From: Phytomonas francai
Taxonomy: Eukaryota; Euglenozoa; Kinetoplastea; Trypanosomatida; Trypanosomatidae
Direction of reading: 5' to 3'
DNA length: 64,000 nucleotides
Assembly (NCBI GenBank): GCA_001766655.1
Contig: MJCC01000015.1
Span: 199,719-263,718 of the forward strand
Part shown: piece after piece, positions 32,763 to 42,410 of the stretch
Layout of the letters: every line of letters begins with the position of its first letter
Numbering within the stretch: the stretch's first letter is position 1
Made by a program: the position numbers and the translations under genes
Notes under the pieces: model-generated
The model's database searches: none
The model's input: the letters and a program-made list of their open reading frames with translations, nothing else
What the model was told of the DNA's origin: nothing

Positions 32763-35565
32763 ATGAGTTCCCACCGCAGCCACCTGAGCTCCTTCCATAT
32801 GGATGATGAGGGGTCTCAAAGCCTCTCGCAGATACACGCGCGGCATGCTATCCGTTTAGATTCACTGCCTTATTTTGGCCCCGAAGGCGGCGCTGAGGAT
32901 ATGCCTGTGTGCGCTAAGAGCGAGCCCTCCGCGCCCGCACACGGCATGTTGGTCGCCCGCGATGCTAATGTGATAGGACAACAAACGATGAAGTCATTAT
33001 CTAAGACGTCGCCCTCGCCTTCTTTGGGGAAAGGCCTCAGCCAAAGCGCCCGTGCGGCAGGGGTCTTTCCCGTTGTAGACCCTAAGTCGTTCTCGGCTAC
33101 GGCGTTTACCGCGTCTGCTGTGAATACCAGAAGAGCGGATCCTGAGATCTCGAAAAGCCGTGAGGTTTCTTTATCCTCACTCTTCGATCTCCGCTCGTTT
33201 TCCCATTTTCACGTCAGTGAGAAGCCAGCAGAGAGGGTGTGCGTTGGCAAATTTCCCCACGACGCAAACGAAGAGTTGCTTCTGAACGAGGCCACGGTGA
33301 TGGAGGTGGGCCCAGAAGCCGCTGCCGAGGCTTCCGTCGGAATGATCGTGGCCAGCGAGAAATCTGGAAAAGTTGTGGAGGAAGCTTCAGTATCGTATGA
33401 TGAAGGTCTTTCGGTGCCGCGATCGCCAGCACCGCGCACGGATACGATGCTCGCGGATACTGCTCTATTCTCCAATTCCGAGAGTTTATTTTCTCTGAAT
33501 GCGAAGGATACGACGCCCGCGATTGACCATCTGGCCGTGGCTGATGAGGCCAACCGTGAAGGTTCTTCGCGGCGGCGAGACGACGGCGCGGGTGAGCGCG
33601 AGCCAGGGTCGATGGGGCTTGAAAAAGACCGAAGAGGCGACCCCGGGCCTGTCGGCGAGGAGCTCCGGCGGCCGCCGAGCCTGCCGGCGCCGGGCATCTC
33701 GAGCTTCGCCTCCTCGACCCCGCCGCGGCGCCGTTCCTTTGTGCTGCCGCCCGGGGGTCGTTCCGCTTCGGCCCCCCCCTCCCCCGCGGGGCCCGACGCG
33801 TTCCCGCTGAGCCCCCTCCCGCGGCCGGTCGCGTCCCGCGGCGGCTGGGCCCCGCCGCCCCCCGTCGCGTCCTTCGTCCTGTCGCTCTCCTCTGAGGCCG
33901 ACGGCGGCCCCGCCCCGGGCGAGCTGCCGACGCCGCTGCGCGCCTTCGGGGCCCCGCGCGACGACGACCCCCTGCGGGCCCTGCAGCGCAGCCTAACGGC
34001 GCTCGAGCGGATGCGTGAGACGGAGGGCCACGGCGCGCCCCACGCGTCTGTGACGGAGGGCCACGGCGCGCCCCACGCGTCTGTGACGGAGGGCCACGGC
34101 GCGCCCCACGCGTNNNNNNNNNNNNNNNNNNNNNNNNNNNNNNNNNNNNNNNNGCGCGCCCCACGCGTCTGTGACGGAGGGCCACGGCGCGCCCCACGCG
34201 TCTGTGACGGAGGGCCACGGCGCGCCCCACGCGTCTGTGACGGAGGGCTACGGCGCGCCGCGTGCGACTCCGCAGGGGCCCTTTCCCGCGCCGATGCCCG
34301 CCCCGCCCCCCCGCAGCCCCCCCCGCGAGGACCTCAAGCTCGCGGGGAAACCCCCCGAGGGGCTGCGGAAGGGGGCGGAGACAGGCGCCGCATCCGCTTC
34401 GCAACCCGCCATGAGGGGGTTTCAACGGAGTCGTCCAACCCCGACGCCGCCGCGACGCCCTCTGGATGGGGTGCACGGGGAAAGTGATCCGCCAACGGGG
34501 GGTTCGCCGAATGCGGTGTCATCGCTGCTTGACACCCCCTCCGAGCGCATCAGCGTTGAGGTGAAGGAACTGGTAGAGCGAGCGCAGATCGAGGTTCGCC
34601 GCACCCGCGAGAGCCTTTTGAAATATTTGTCAGCTCATAAGAAGACTGCCTTTTCGGATAACGACGCCGCTGCAGTCCAACATCCCACACGTTTAAGTAT
34701 TTCGCCCCACAGTCAGCCTCGGAGAAAAGACACACCTGAGGCGGACCGCGAGGAGGGGGTTGTGCGGCGCCGTCTGGAGCCTGACAACTGCGCGGAGGAG
34801 TTGGCTGAACGAGCGCTACCGGCGTTACTTGATTCTACTTCCGAAGTACGAACGCGCCTGCGCGAGAGCGCCGGACGGATTCTTCGCCGCCTGCAAGACT
34901 ACGACCGACGTGATCACGGGGTTTTGCCGATGGAGGTTATTCTGTCTGTCATCTACTATATCCTCCACCCCCAACGCCAAGGATCTTCGTCGGAGGGAAG
35001 GAGCAACCCCCGTTGGAATCGCGGTGGTATTCCAGGGAAAACCCCCCTTCCTCTTTCTTTGCATGATCGAGATGGCGGGCAAGAGGCGCACCGAAAGCGC
35101 ACTCGCGGAGAGTTGGAAACTGCAGGGCGTTCTGCTACGGTGGTATCCCCTACACGGACGTTGGAGCAGGTGATGGCGCGCTGCGCAGACCCTAACGAGC
35201 AGGCCGTGTTAGACTTTTACCAGGTCTTTTCAAAGGTCTTTCAGGAGGTATTTGGCGAGCGCTACGCGTGGCGGCATATGGGCGCTACGAATGCCAGTCG
35301 ACATGACGTGATAACTCTTCCCTCGACAAAAGGAAAGAGGAATGGGCGAGGTGTCGAGATCACTACCACCAAAGGAACTTGTGGGAGAAAGATCGTAGAT
35401 TTGAGCGATATAGAGGGCGCGCTAGAAGAAGTTTTTCCGAGGCTTTTGCAACCCTATTCGTTCGCGAAGGATAGTGCAAGGAGGGCTGTGGACCCGCGCC
35501 GACCACCTCCTCTGGACACGTTGGTGTATTACAAACGTCTAGTTGCAAGCCTAGAGGGTCTCTGA
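32763..35565 (+). CDS. Disordered protein with 11-residue repeats and helical C-terminus (one gene split by N gap)
   Basis: No family is recognised. Residues 1 to about 415 are Ser/Ala/Pro-rich and disordered. A tandem array of TEGHGAPHASV units follows (nt 34019-34253). The frame changes at the 40 N, but the same repeat is read in the same way before the gap (frame of 32763) and after it (frame of 34171), so this is one protein. After the array comes a Pro-rich stretch and a folded helical region (nt about 34540-35560). In it, LQDYDRRDHGVLPMEVILSVIYYIL resembles a degenerate EF-hand helix-loop-helix that lacks most Ca ligands. A Tyr/Phe-rich segment (VLDFYQVFSKVFQEVFGERY) lies near the end. 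It may be a cytoskeleton-linked protein. GC rises sharply at about 33560-34480. Confidence 0.75.
34019..34260 (+). repeat. 33-bp tandem coding repeat containing N gap
   Basis: Units of 33 bases encode TEGHGAPHASV. Three are visible before the N run and at least four after it, the last one diverged (TEGYGAPRAT). The matching segment GCGCGCCCCACGCGT begins at 34099 and 34154, 55 bases apart, which is not a multiple of 33. The real gap length should therefore be 18, 51, 84 and so on, not 40. Confidence 0.9.
34114..34153. other. Assembly gap (40 N) in tandem repeat
   Basis: Forty N inside the 33-bp repeat array, most likely a collapsed or unresolved repeat. The gap makes the gene appear to shift frame. 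Confidence 0.95.
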
Positions 35566-36460
35566 TGGTTATGTTAACTTGAGGAATCGAAAGAAGTCAT
35601 ATCCCGTTTTCGATGTTGCTGATAATTTGTAGATGCTCTTTGTATGAATGGGGATAACACACTACATATATCACCGCTGTAGAAAAAAGGCATCTGCTCT
35701 AAAGGCACTTATTTACTTGTTTCGAGTCACTGCGCGTTCATTTTGAGAGAGTAGAGTATGCGCTAGACACTGCTTTTTTCCCCGGTATTATTGTTAGGGG
35801 GGAGTTTATCTTTCGAAGGATTATACCATTTTTGATTTCTACATGCTGAGCTGGTCGCCGGTTGGTTTATTTTATATTGAATCCTACTACGTTAGATTTG
35901 AACGAGAAAAGGAAGCTTAGAGGTAAAATACATTACTACATAGATAGATGCATAATTCATAGGTCTTGTCGTAAGAGAACAAGAAGTTTTTGTGGGTTTG
36001 GCAAGCCTACGAGGGAGAGAGAAAGTTGTACCTTTTCTCTCCCTGAATTGTACATAAATATCTTCTATTTCACTTAATACGCGCATACCTAATAGATTTT
36101 TTCTTGTTAACGCGTTTTGAGTGTTCAATAGACTAAATTCAATCAATGCAAGGAAAGACAAGTCCAGGGAACATTGCGATGTTACCTTTTTTTTTCTTTT
36201 TAATAGTGCAGGTGAGCCTAAGGGATATAGGGTAAACTCTACTCTTCTTGTTCACTCCAGTGTATGATTGTAAAATGCAAAGAAAACATCTCTCTTTTAA
36301 TTTCCTTCCTCTATTCCGCACCATTCCCTTTCCCCTATATATTGTGCATGCTTATCAAAGCCAAATTGTTAATCAGAAGAGTGGATTACGCAATCAGAAA
36401 AAGTGCATAAAAAGGTTATATATTATCCAATCTGAGTTTTATTCCGTGCTCCTGTTGAAG
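35566..36460. other. AT-rich spacer
   Basis: About 0.9 kb. A pyrimidine tract with AG (36185-36206) is a possible splice acceptor for the methyltransferase gene; a second candidate AG lies immediately before its ATG (36459-36460). No gene is seen. Confidence 0.55.
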
Positions 36461-38056
36461 ATGCCCCATGCCGATTTTGATAATTCGAATGGGAAAGCGG
36501 AGCTTAACCAGTACTGGTACTCTCCCAAGACTATTGCGGCCCTCTTAAGTGAGATTCAACATCACACGACGAGCTGCGCTTTTCTCTCGACGCCGTCGCT
36601 TTTCCTTGCCTTGGACCACCGCAACGGCGATGAGGACGACGCGACGGACGAGCAGCTCCGTCGTCTTCGCGCTAACAGCAAGCTCTTTGAGTTTGACTCT
36701 CAGTGGGAAAAAGATCCCGGGTTTGTCAAGTACGACTATTGCTACCCCGATCGAATCCCTATCCAATATATGAACGCGTTTGACTATGTGGTTGCCGACC
36801 CACCTTTTATCACTAGTGATGTTTGGGAGGCGTATATGATTACCACAAAGCTGGTTTTGAAGGAGGGTGGCAAAGTCCTCTTCACAACAATCCTGGAGAA
36901 CCACACAATGTTGGAGGGAAAATGGGGGGGGCCGCTTTTCATCGCACGATTTTTCCCGCTTGTACGGAGACTAACGTATCAGTACGTCTGCTTTACCAGC
37001 TACGAGGCCACACGACTGATGGTGGTTAACGAAGAGCTACCGCCGCAGTCACCGAAGTTATTGGCAGGGATTGAGATGGCGAATAGCCTACGACAGTCTG
37101 AGGAGGCTTTTATGGCGCAGATGGCTGAGCGTAAACGCGAGGGGGAGCAGCCGCTGCCGACAACCGCGTATGAGCGCGATTTATGCGGGGGTCGCACCGC
37201 GGCAACGCGGGCTCCGGGGTGTGCTGGACTCACCCCAGAGCAGCTCGCGCAAATCCCGATCGAAAATCTTGAGTGGAATTACGTGCCCGAGGGGCTTTCC
37301 ATGTATCCAAAGGGCCAGGCAGGCCCGTCGGCGTACAATGGAAGTGACAACTCTGAGAACGGGCATCCCACCACGAATGGGGAGTGCCCTAGGTTGAAGG
37401 AGAAGGAGCAGGACTACGGGCCGATTTACGCGCTCTGTGTGGATCTGCGTCAAAACCTGGAGACGTTTAAGAACCATATCGACACCTTACAGCGGGTACT
37501 GGACCTCCAAATGCGCCTTCGCCATCAACGTTTGCGGACGAGAAAGGTGTTGGAGGAACAGACCGCCGCGACTAAGCAGCAGAGTGGTGAGGGCAATCAG
37601 CCACACCCCTCCACGGAGGATCTTGAGGGAACGCTTCGTGAGCTTGATAAGAAGGTTGAGGAGGCCGAGGCCGAGCGTCAGGCGAAGGTCGACCACATGG
37701 AGGCTCTCGCCGGCGCCATCGTCGCCCAGGAGGCGAAGCTGCACTCCTTCAAAGTTCAGAGTGATGTAGAGGCCGGGGTGGAGCACAAGACCAGTTTAGT
37801 TCAAGCTCCGGAGAACAGCGATGAGGGTGGTGTTTACGACGCTAAGGAAAGTCTATCGTTTCGTCTGTCGTACGAGCCCGTCATGGACGCTTGCATCGTG
37901 GCGTATCGGACTGTTGCAGTAAAAAAGGCGCCGCTACAAGAGCTCGCCGCGGTCGCTACTGGAAGTTATAAGTACCCGTTGTTTGGCCGCATGCGGGAGC
38001 TGTTGCGAGAGATCAAAGAGATAAAGAAGCAGAAGAATGAAGGCCTTCACGCTTGA
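36461..38056 (+). CDS. EEF1AKMT1-like (N6AMT2 family) methyltransferase with coiled-coil extension
   Basis: The N-terminal part (about 1-190) matches the EEF1AKMT1/N6AMT2 family, SAM-dependent enzymes that methylate a lysine of elongation factor 1A. Family marks: LNQYWYSPKTIAALLSEI at the start, FLSTPSLFLAL, LFEFDSQWE, the catalytic-loop motif VVADPPF (D113-F116, usually DPPY), then LKEGGKVLFTTILENHTML and a C-terminal FTSYEA. Members are usually about 210-220 residues; this one has 531. The extra part holds a linker (about 190-325) and a coiled coil (about 330-440), with a further helical end (about 470-531). An in-frame extension upstream of 36461 is AT-rich and lacks homology, so ATG 36461, just before the conserved region, is preferred. 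Confidence 0.85.
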   Translation: MPHADFDNSNGKAELNQYWYSPKTIAALLSEIQHHTTSCAFLSTPSLFLALDHRNGDEDDATDEQLRRLRANSKLFEFDSQWEKDPGFVKYDYCYPDRIPIQYMNAFDYVVADPPFITSDVWEAYMITTKLVLKEGGKVLFTTILENHTMLEGKWGGPLFIARFFPLVRRLTYQYVCFTSYEATRLMVVNEELPPQSPKLLAGIEMANSLRQSEEAFMAQMAERKREGEQPLPTTAYERDLCGGRTAATRAPGCAGLTPEQLAQIPIENLEWNYVPEGLSMYPKGQAGPSAYNGSDNSENGHPTTNGECPRLKEKEQDYGPIYALCVDLRQNLETFKNHIDTLQRVLDLQMRLRHQRLRTRKVLEEQTAATKQQSGEGNQPHPSTEDLEGTLRELDKKVEEAEAERQAKVDHMEALAGAIVAQEAKLHSFKVQSDVEAGVEHKTSLVQAPENSDEGGVYDAKESLSFRLSYEPVMDACIVAYRTVAVKKAPLQELAAVATGSYKYPLFGRMRELLREIKEIKKQKNEGLHA

Positions 38057-38178
38057 CCGGGGGGCGAAAAAGGGCAACTAGCGCACCTGATAGGGCCGCT
38101 GCGACATACAAAAGATTTTTTTTCAAAAGGGGACCCAAAATCCTCCTGATGTCGTTGCTTTCTCTCGTGGTCATTCGA

Positions 38179-38251
38179 GCTCCCCTAGCTCAGTCGGTAG
38201 AGCGCACGGCTCTTAACCGTGTGGTCGTGGGTTCGGTCCCCACGGAGAGCG
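38179..38251 (+). tRNA. tRNA-Lys (anticodon CTT)
   Basis: A 73-nt cloverleaf. The D arm carries TAGCTCAGTCGGTAGAGC, the anticodon stem CACGG/CCGTG encloses loop CTCTTAA (anticodon CTT, reading AAG), and the T arm is GTGGGTTCGGTCCCCAC. The acceptor stem pairs GCTCCCC with GGAGAGC except for one C-A mismatch at the fifth pair. The discriminator base is G. A T6 run follows two bases downstream as a Pol III stop. Confidence 0.95.
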
Positions 38252-38252
38252 C

Positions 38253-38258
38253 TTTTTT
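38253..38258 (+). terminator. Pol III T-run terminator of tRNA-Lys
   Basis: TTTTTT two bases after the tRNA 3' end. Confidence 0.8.
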
Positions 38259-39610
38259 CCAAAACCTTGGAATTCGAGGAGGCGGGCTTTGCTAACAAAG
38301 CATATCCTGTAACGCAGGCTCGGAGGCAGGGGAGCAGGATGCGGGGTATTCTTGGGAAGAATAGTTGCTCAAGTAGTCGTTGGCTGCGTTTAAGCAAAGT
38401 CCTAAACGTATGCACGGGCACAAATGTTGTTATTAGGCGAGCGCAGAGGAAAGTGCATGACATCAAAGGAAAGCGGAAGACAACACCAGTCGTGAGGGAA
38501 ATGTGCAGTTCTTTTGTTGTCGAGGTCTCCGTCTGTTGAGATCTATATGCTAGGCTCGAGAAGAGTGCAATTTTTGCCGGCATAATCTTTGATTTCCTCT
38601 TGGTCATGGAAAAGCTTGCTTATTGGATTTCTAAGGTAACTCCTGATGTGCCCTTTGCTGCTTAAGTGTTTGAATTCCACATATATGCGTGCAGTTTTTT
38701 TTTTTTTAGAGGGATTGAAGAGGGGGTCTGATTGCCTTTCAATTATTGTTCATTTCTTCCTTTGGAGCCCTTGCCTAATACCAGGAATACATTGGAACTC
38801 ACAATCGATCACTGTTTCTCGATCCCGCGGAATCTATGTATCTCATTCCTAAAGCTTTCGTTATTTTTATTAAGACTTTTATTACTTAATATTATGGGTC
38901 ATCGACCTTGTTTACCGGTGCCCTATGGTTGTCTTTGTGTACCCTTTACAACGACGTAGAAAAGGTCTCAGGAGGGGTGAAGAAGACATATACCTTAAAA
39001 GTACACACTAAAGAGTACAGGTGATGATTTTTTTCCCGTCTGCATGATTCCTTAATTTGCATTGACTTCCCCCCTTTTTTTCAAAAATTATACATTTCAT
39101 TGTGTATGCGTTCTGGATAAAGCAGCGGCTTAGTTTACGAATATTTCTCCAGTAACAGTTACTTGTGTTGTACAGTAGAGCACTTCTAAAGTGTAAGAAT
39201 TTTCCTTTTAAAGAGTAAAAGCAAAAGATTTCAAAGACAAATAGTATTTCTATATCATCAAAGGGGAACGATACCTTAGAGTATAAGAAATCAAGGAAAC
39301 TAGAGTTACACATTCCTAATACTTGTTTATAACTTCGGATTTTTTTTGGCTAGCACCTTCTTTGATTTTCCCTTTATTATTATTACTTAACTACTAGAGT
39401 CCGCGTGAAAAAGTCCCTTTTAAAAAAAAGTGAAATAAGGTGTCACAGAAGGGAGTAGTCCTTTTCACTTGTCAGTAGCAAATCGCCCACAAAGGGGGTG
39501 CTAAAATATTTTACTACATTCTTCAATTTAAATCTCAGAAACAAGGGGTAGTTAGAGGATACGATTACTTATAGATACTAATTTTTCCTTTATTTGATTT
39601 GTAACACACA
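38259..39610. other. Spacer after tRNA, no gene seen
   Basis: About 1.35 kb. Moderately AT-rich, with no supported frame. A possible splice acceptor (ATTTAAATCTCAG near 39538) precedes the NBS1-like gene. Confidence 0.55.
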
Positions 39611-42265
39611 ATGTACTCATTAGAGTTCAGTACTACTCGTCCTGCTGGCACCGCGCCATACTTTTCGCTCGTGGTGCGCGACGAGCCGTACATTGTGGGC
39701 TGCCTTCCACAGCAATGTGATGTGGTGTTGCCGTGTTCAGACATTTCATCGAATCATGCCAGTTTGAAGGTGATGCGGATGAGTAAGGCGCGTAAACTCC
39801 ATCAGACCGACGCTTCTGAAGTTGCCCATGATGAAGGCCCCCTGACGACAGAGACTAATGGTGCAATTCCGTTCTCCACGAGAACAGACATAGACAGCGC
39901 TGATATCTCAAAGCCATGGCAACTGGTGGAGAACGACCCTCTGGTAGTTGAACTCACTGCGTCGCTCTCCATGGGGATAGGTGAGATTCTAGTCCATGGG
40001 CACCCTGTCATGACCGGGCACTCCGTTTTGATTGAGGACCGAACGCGAGTTGAGATTGGCAGTCAAGCTGTTCTTATCTTTCGCTATCGTCCACTGGTGG
40101 TTTCCATAAGGCCCACCGCTTTTGACCTGAATTACGCCGATGATTTGGTGGCTATGTTCCGAGAGTTTGGGGCGACGCTATGCGATCTGTCAGGCGGTAC
40201 AGCCTGGGATTTGAGTCGGCTACCCACACCCGTCGGATTACTACACTGCACAGAGGAGCTCAACGATGAGAGGGATAATCTTCAGGCTTTAACCATGGGG
40301 TTCTCTATTGTGCAGCCTACATATGTGTTTGAGTGGTTTGCAGCACTTGCGCAGAAGCCGTCTTCCACGCTCAGCGTGCTGCCACCCCCATCGAAATACA
40401 AGGTTCCAATCCGCTGCCTTGGTGGCATCAAGACCTTTAAGTACACTCGCCCGGAGCCTGAAACTTGCCCGTTCGCGCTTTTTCCCTTTCCATCTACCGT
40501 GATGGAACGCCGACATCGGGGCTCTCTTTTCAAGGGGAAGGTGTTTTACTTCGCAGTGGAAGCGTCATGGGGAAAGTATAAGGATATTGTAATGCGCTGC
40601 GGGGCGGCGGCGGCATATGGCCCGGATAGTGCAGGGACCGCGACCGAGGCCATTCGCCGACTCGTTGCGGCACAGTCCACCACGGAATCTGGTAAGCCAA
40701 CGCCCGTTCATGAGATCGATGGGGATGACGTGAGCCCCTTTCCGGTAGATTTTTATATCATCTTGGATGCGACTGCGGCTGTCACGGTGCAGAAGGATGG
40801 TCTCCAGACGGCTTTACCCGACTTGTTTCGGTTCATCGACGGCGCACGTAGCATGAACGCACGGCACATCCCCATTTTAACCGACCAAAGCCTCTTCGCA
40901 TCACTCCTCAGCTGTGAATTTATATCCAATTCACTCGAACATTTCGTGAAACCGCCAGTGCTGAATCTCCAGCCCTCCCTACTGAGCCGACTCTCGACGC
41001 GCACAGCACCACGTGAAAGTGCCCAGCAGACTAACCCAAGATCCGCTACCCCATATCAGGATGGATACTATCATTCTTATACGGACTCCAAACTCACACC
41101 AACAGAGGGCGCGACAACGATCTCGCCTACGCGATCAGATGCTGAGTGCAATGACGTCTCCGTCACGCTACGCAGCCTCGCTTCAGAGGCACCGGTGGTG
41201 AAACGACAGAAATCATCTTCAAGGATTAGGCCTTCTCAGCGGCGCGTGGCATCTGCCTCCCAAGTTTTCCAAGAAAACCTTTTGCCCTTTGCGGAGCACC
41301 GCACACCGACGCGGAGTCAGATACGCGTGTCGAGTCGCCACCGAGCGCATTCCTCTTCGGCGATGCCTACCTCCGATCAGCCTTCACAACCGCCATCGCC
41401 GTCGTCTGCTCGCCATGGCCGCCGACACCTGCTTGACCAACCCTCTCTGACTACCACAGGCCTTTCTGTAGAGGCGCGCTTTAACATTCTGAGGATCCGC
41501 ATCTATGCCTATCTCATCCATACCGATGCGAAGCTGGAGGACGCCATCGTGGTCTACCAGCGTGGTCACTACGTTGCGCAGGAGTCGATGGAGTACGCCC
41601 TGGAAAGCCTTGCCCAGGCGGAAGATTTCATGGAGCAGGTGAACACCCTCTTAGAAGCGTGCGGCGTTAGTTCGATCGCGGACTCCTTGCAGCGCTTCTG
41701 GAAGGATTGCTATCGCTTAGCTGCCAAGGCTCGGCGGGTGTTAGATTTCTGGCGGTTTAAGAGCCGCCACGGCGCCCCGCGGGTCGCGTCCGACCCCGCC
41801 TCTGCATCCCACCCGCCGGACCCGCGTCTCTTCCCGCACCGCGCCTCCGCCGAGGACCCCTTGCCGGGCCCACGCGCGGAGGCGCACGGCGCCCCAGCGA
41901 GTGCGCGGCCTCGTCGGCCCACGCCGCAGCCCCCCCACGCGGCCCCCCGTGCGCGGGCGCACCCCGAGGCCTACCTCAGCAGCCCCACGGCCGCGCGCTC
42001 CCCGTTCCGTCCCACGACGTCCCCGCGGGCCTCCTTGCGCCCCCTCCCCGGACAGCCCCCGACGGCCCCACCTCAGAAGGCCTCCGACGGCGTCCCGGCG
42101 CAGGCCTCGGGACGGCCCTCGCGGCGGCAAAGCCCGCGGGCCTCGGGGGCGCCGAACGGCGCGGGCCTCCCGGACGCTCCCCACCCCCCTCGTGGCGCGA
42201 GCGCAACGGGGAAGCCCGCCCTCCTCGACAGGCGACACTCCGCACGGCGTCGCGAGCGGCACTAG
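39611..42265 (+). CDS. NBS1: NBS1/nibrin-like FHA-BRCT-BRCT protein
   Basis: NBS1 is the sensor and adaptor subunit of the Mre11-Rad50-Nbs1 complex, which acts at DNA double-strand breaks in the nucleus. An FHA domain (about 1-160) has YIVGCLPQQCDVVL and the core DISSNHASL (usually S-R-x-H-A), ending VEIGSQAVLIFRYRPLVV, like the nibrin segment before its first BRCT. BRCT1 (about 163-255) includes MGFSIVQPTYVFEWFAAL. BRCT2 (about 300-440) begins LFKGKVFYFAVE, matching nibrin's IFKGKTFIFLNA. A disordered Ser/Arg linker follows, then an unfamiliar helical domain (about 615-715, VEARFNILRIRIYAYLIHT). The last 170 residues are an abrupt GC-rich Pro/Ala/Arg-rich tail. No classic C-terminal Mre11- or ATM-binding motif was recognised. 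ATG 39611 is placed just before the FHA domain. Confidence 0.82.
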   Translation: MYSLEFSTTRPAGTAPYFSLVVRDEPYIVGCLPQQCDVVLPCSDISSNHASLKVMRMSKARKLHQTDASEVAHDEGPLTTETNGAIPFSTRTDIDSADISKPWQLVENDPLVVELTASLSMGIGEILVHGHPVMTGHSVLIEDRTRVEIGSQAVLIFRYRPLVVSIRPTAFDLNYADDLVAMFREFGATLCDLSGGTAWDLSRLPTPVGLLHCTEELNDERDNLQALTMGFSIVQPTYVFEWFAALAQKPSSTLSVLPPPSKYKVPIRCLGGIKTFKYTRPEPETCPFALFPFPSTVMERRHRGSLFKGKVFYFAVEASWGKYKDIVMRCGAAAAYGPDSAGTATEAIRRLVAAQSTTESGKPTPVHEIDGDDVSPFPVDFYIILDATAAVTVQKDGLQTALPDLFRFIDGARSMNARHIPILTDQSLFASLLSCEFISNSLEHFVKPPVLNLQPSLLSRLSTRTAPRESAQQTNPRSATPYQDGYYHSYTDSKLTPTEGATTISPTRSDAECNDVSVTLRSLASEAPVVKRQKSSSRIRPSQRRVASASQVFQENLLPFAEHRTPTRSQIRVSSRHRAHSSSAMPTSDQPSQPPSPSSARHGRRHLLDQPSLTTTGLSVEARFNILRIRIYAYLIHTDAKLEDAIVVYQRGHYVAQESMEYALESLAQAEDFMEQVNTLLEACGVSSIADSLQRFWKDCYRLAAKARRVLDFWRFKSRHGAPRVASDPASASHPPDPRLFPHRASAEDPLPGPRAEAHGAPASARPRRPTPQPPHAAPRARAHPEAYLSSPTAARSPFRPTTSPRASLRPLPGQPPTAPPQKASDGVPAQASGRPSRRQSPRASGAPNGAGLPDAPHPPRGASATGKPALLDRRHSARRRERH

Positions 42266-42266
42266 G

Positions 42267-42302
42267 GCGTGCGTGTGTGCGTGTGTGTGTGTGTGTGTGT
42301 GA
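42267..42302. repeat. (GT)n microsatellite
   Basis: About 16 GT units with two GC interruptions, starting right after the NBS1-like stop codon. Confidence 0.9.
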
Positions 42303-42387
42303 CACCTGTGTGGGCGCGCCACATTACTTGTATTATCATTGCTAGTGCTGTGACGGATAAGACAGGGGGGAAACGATATACCCTTGC

Positions 42388-42410
42388 GGGGTGGGGTGGG
42401 GTGGGGTGGG
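42388..42410 (+). repeat. (GGGGT)4GGG, G-quadruplex candidate
   Basis: Four GGGGT units followed by GGG meet the usual G-quadruplex rule with single-base loops. It lies in the presumed 3' UTR, about 125 bases after the NBS1-like stop. Confidence 0.85.

Noticed and set aside
33994..34260. 33-bp repeats as a CRISPR array
   Set aside because: There are no spacers, the units are contiguous and in frame, and the context is a eukaryote-type gene.
33214..34476. 420-codon minus frame over the repeat protein
   Set aside because: Arg/Gly/Pro low complexity opposite a + frame with consistent repeats and a folded C-terminus.
42388..42410. GGGGT run as a telomeric repeat
   Set aside because: Only four units, internal and isolated; kinetoplastid telomeres use a different hexamer.
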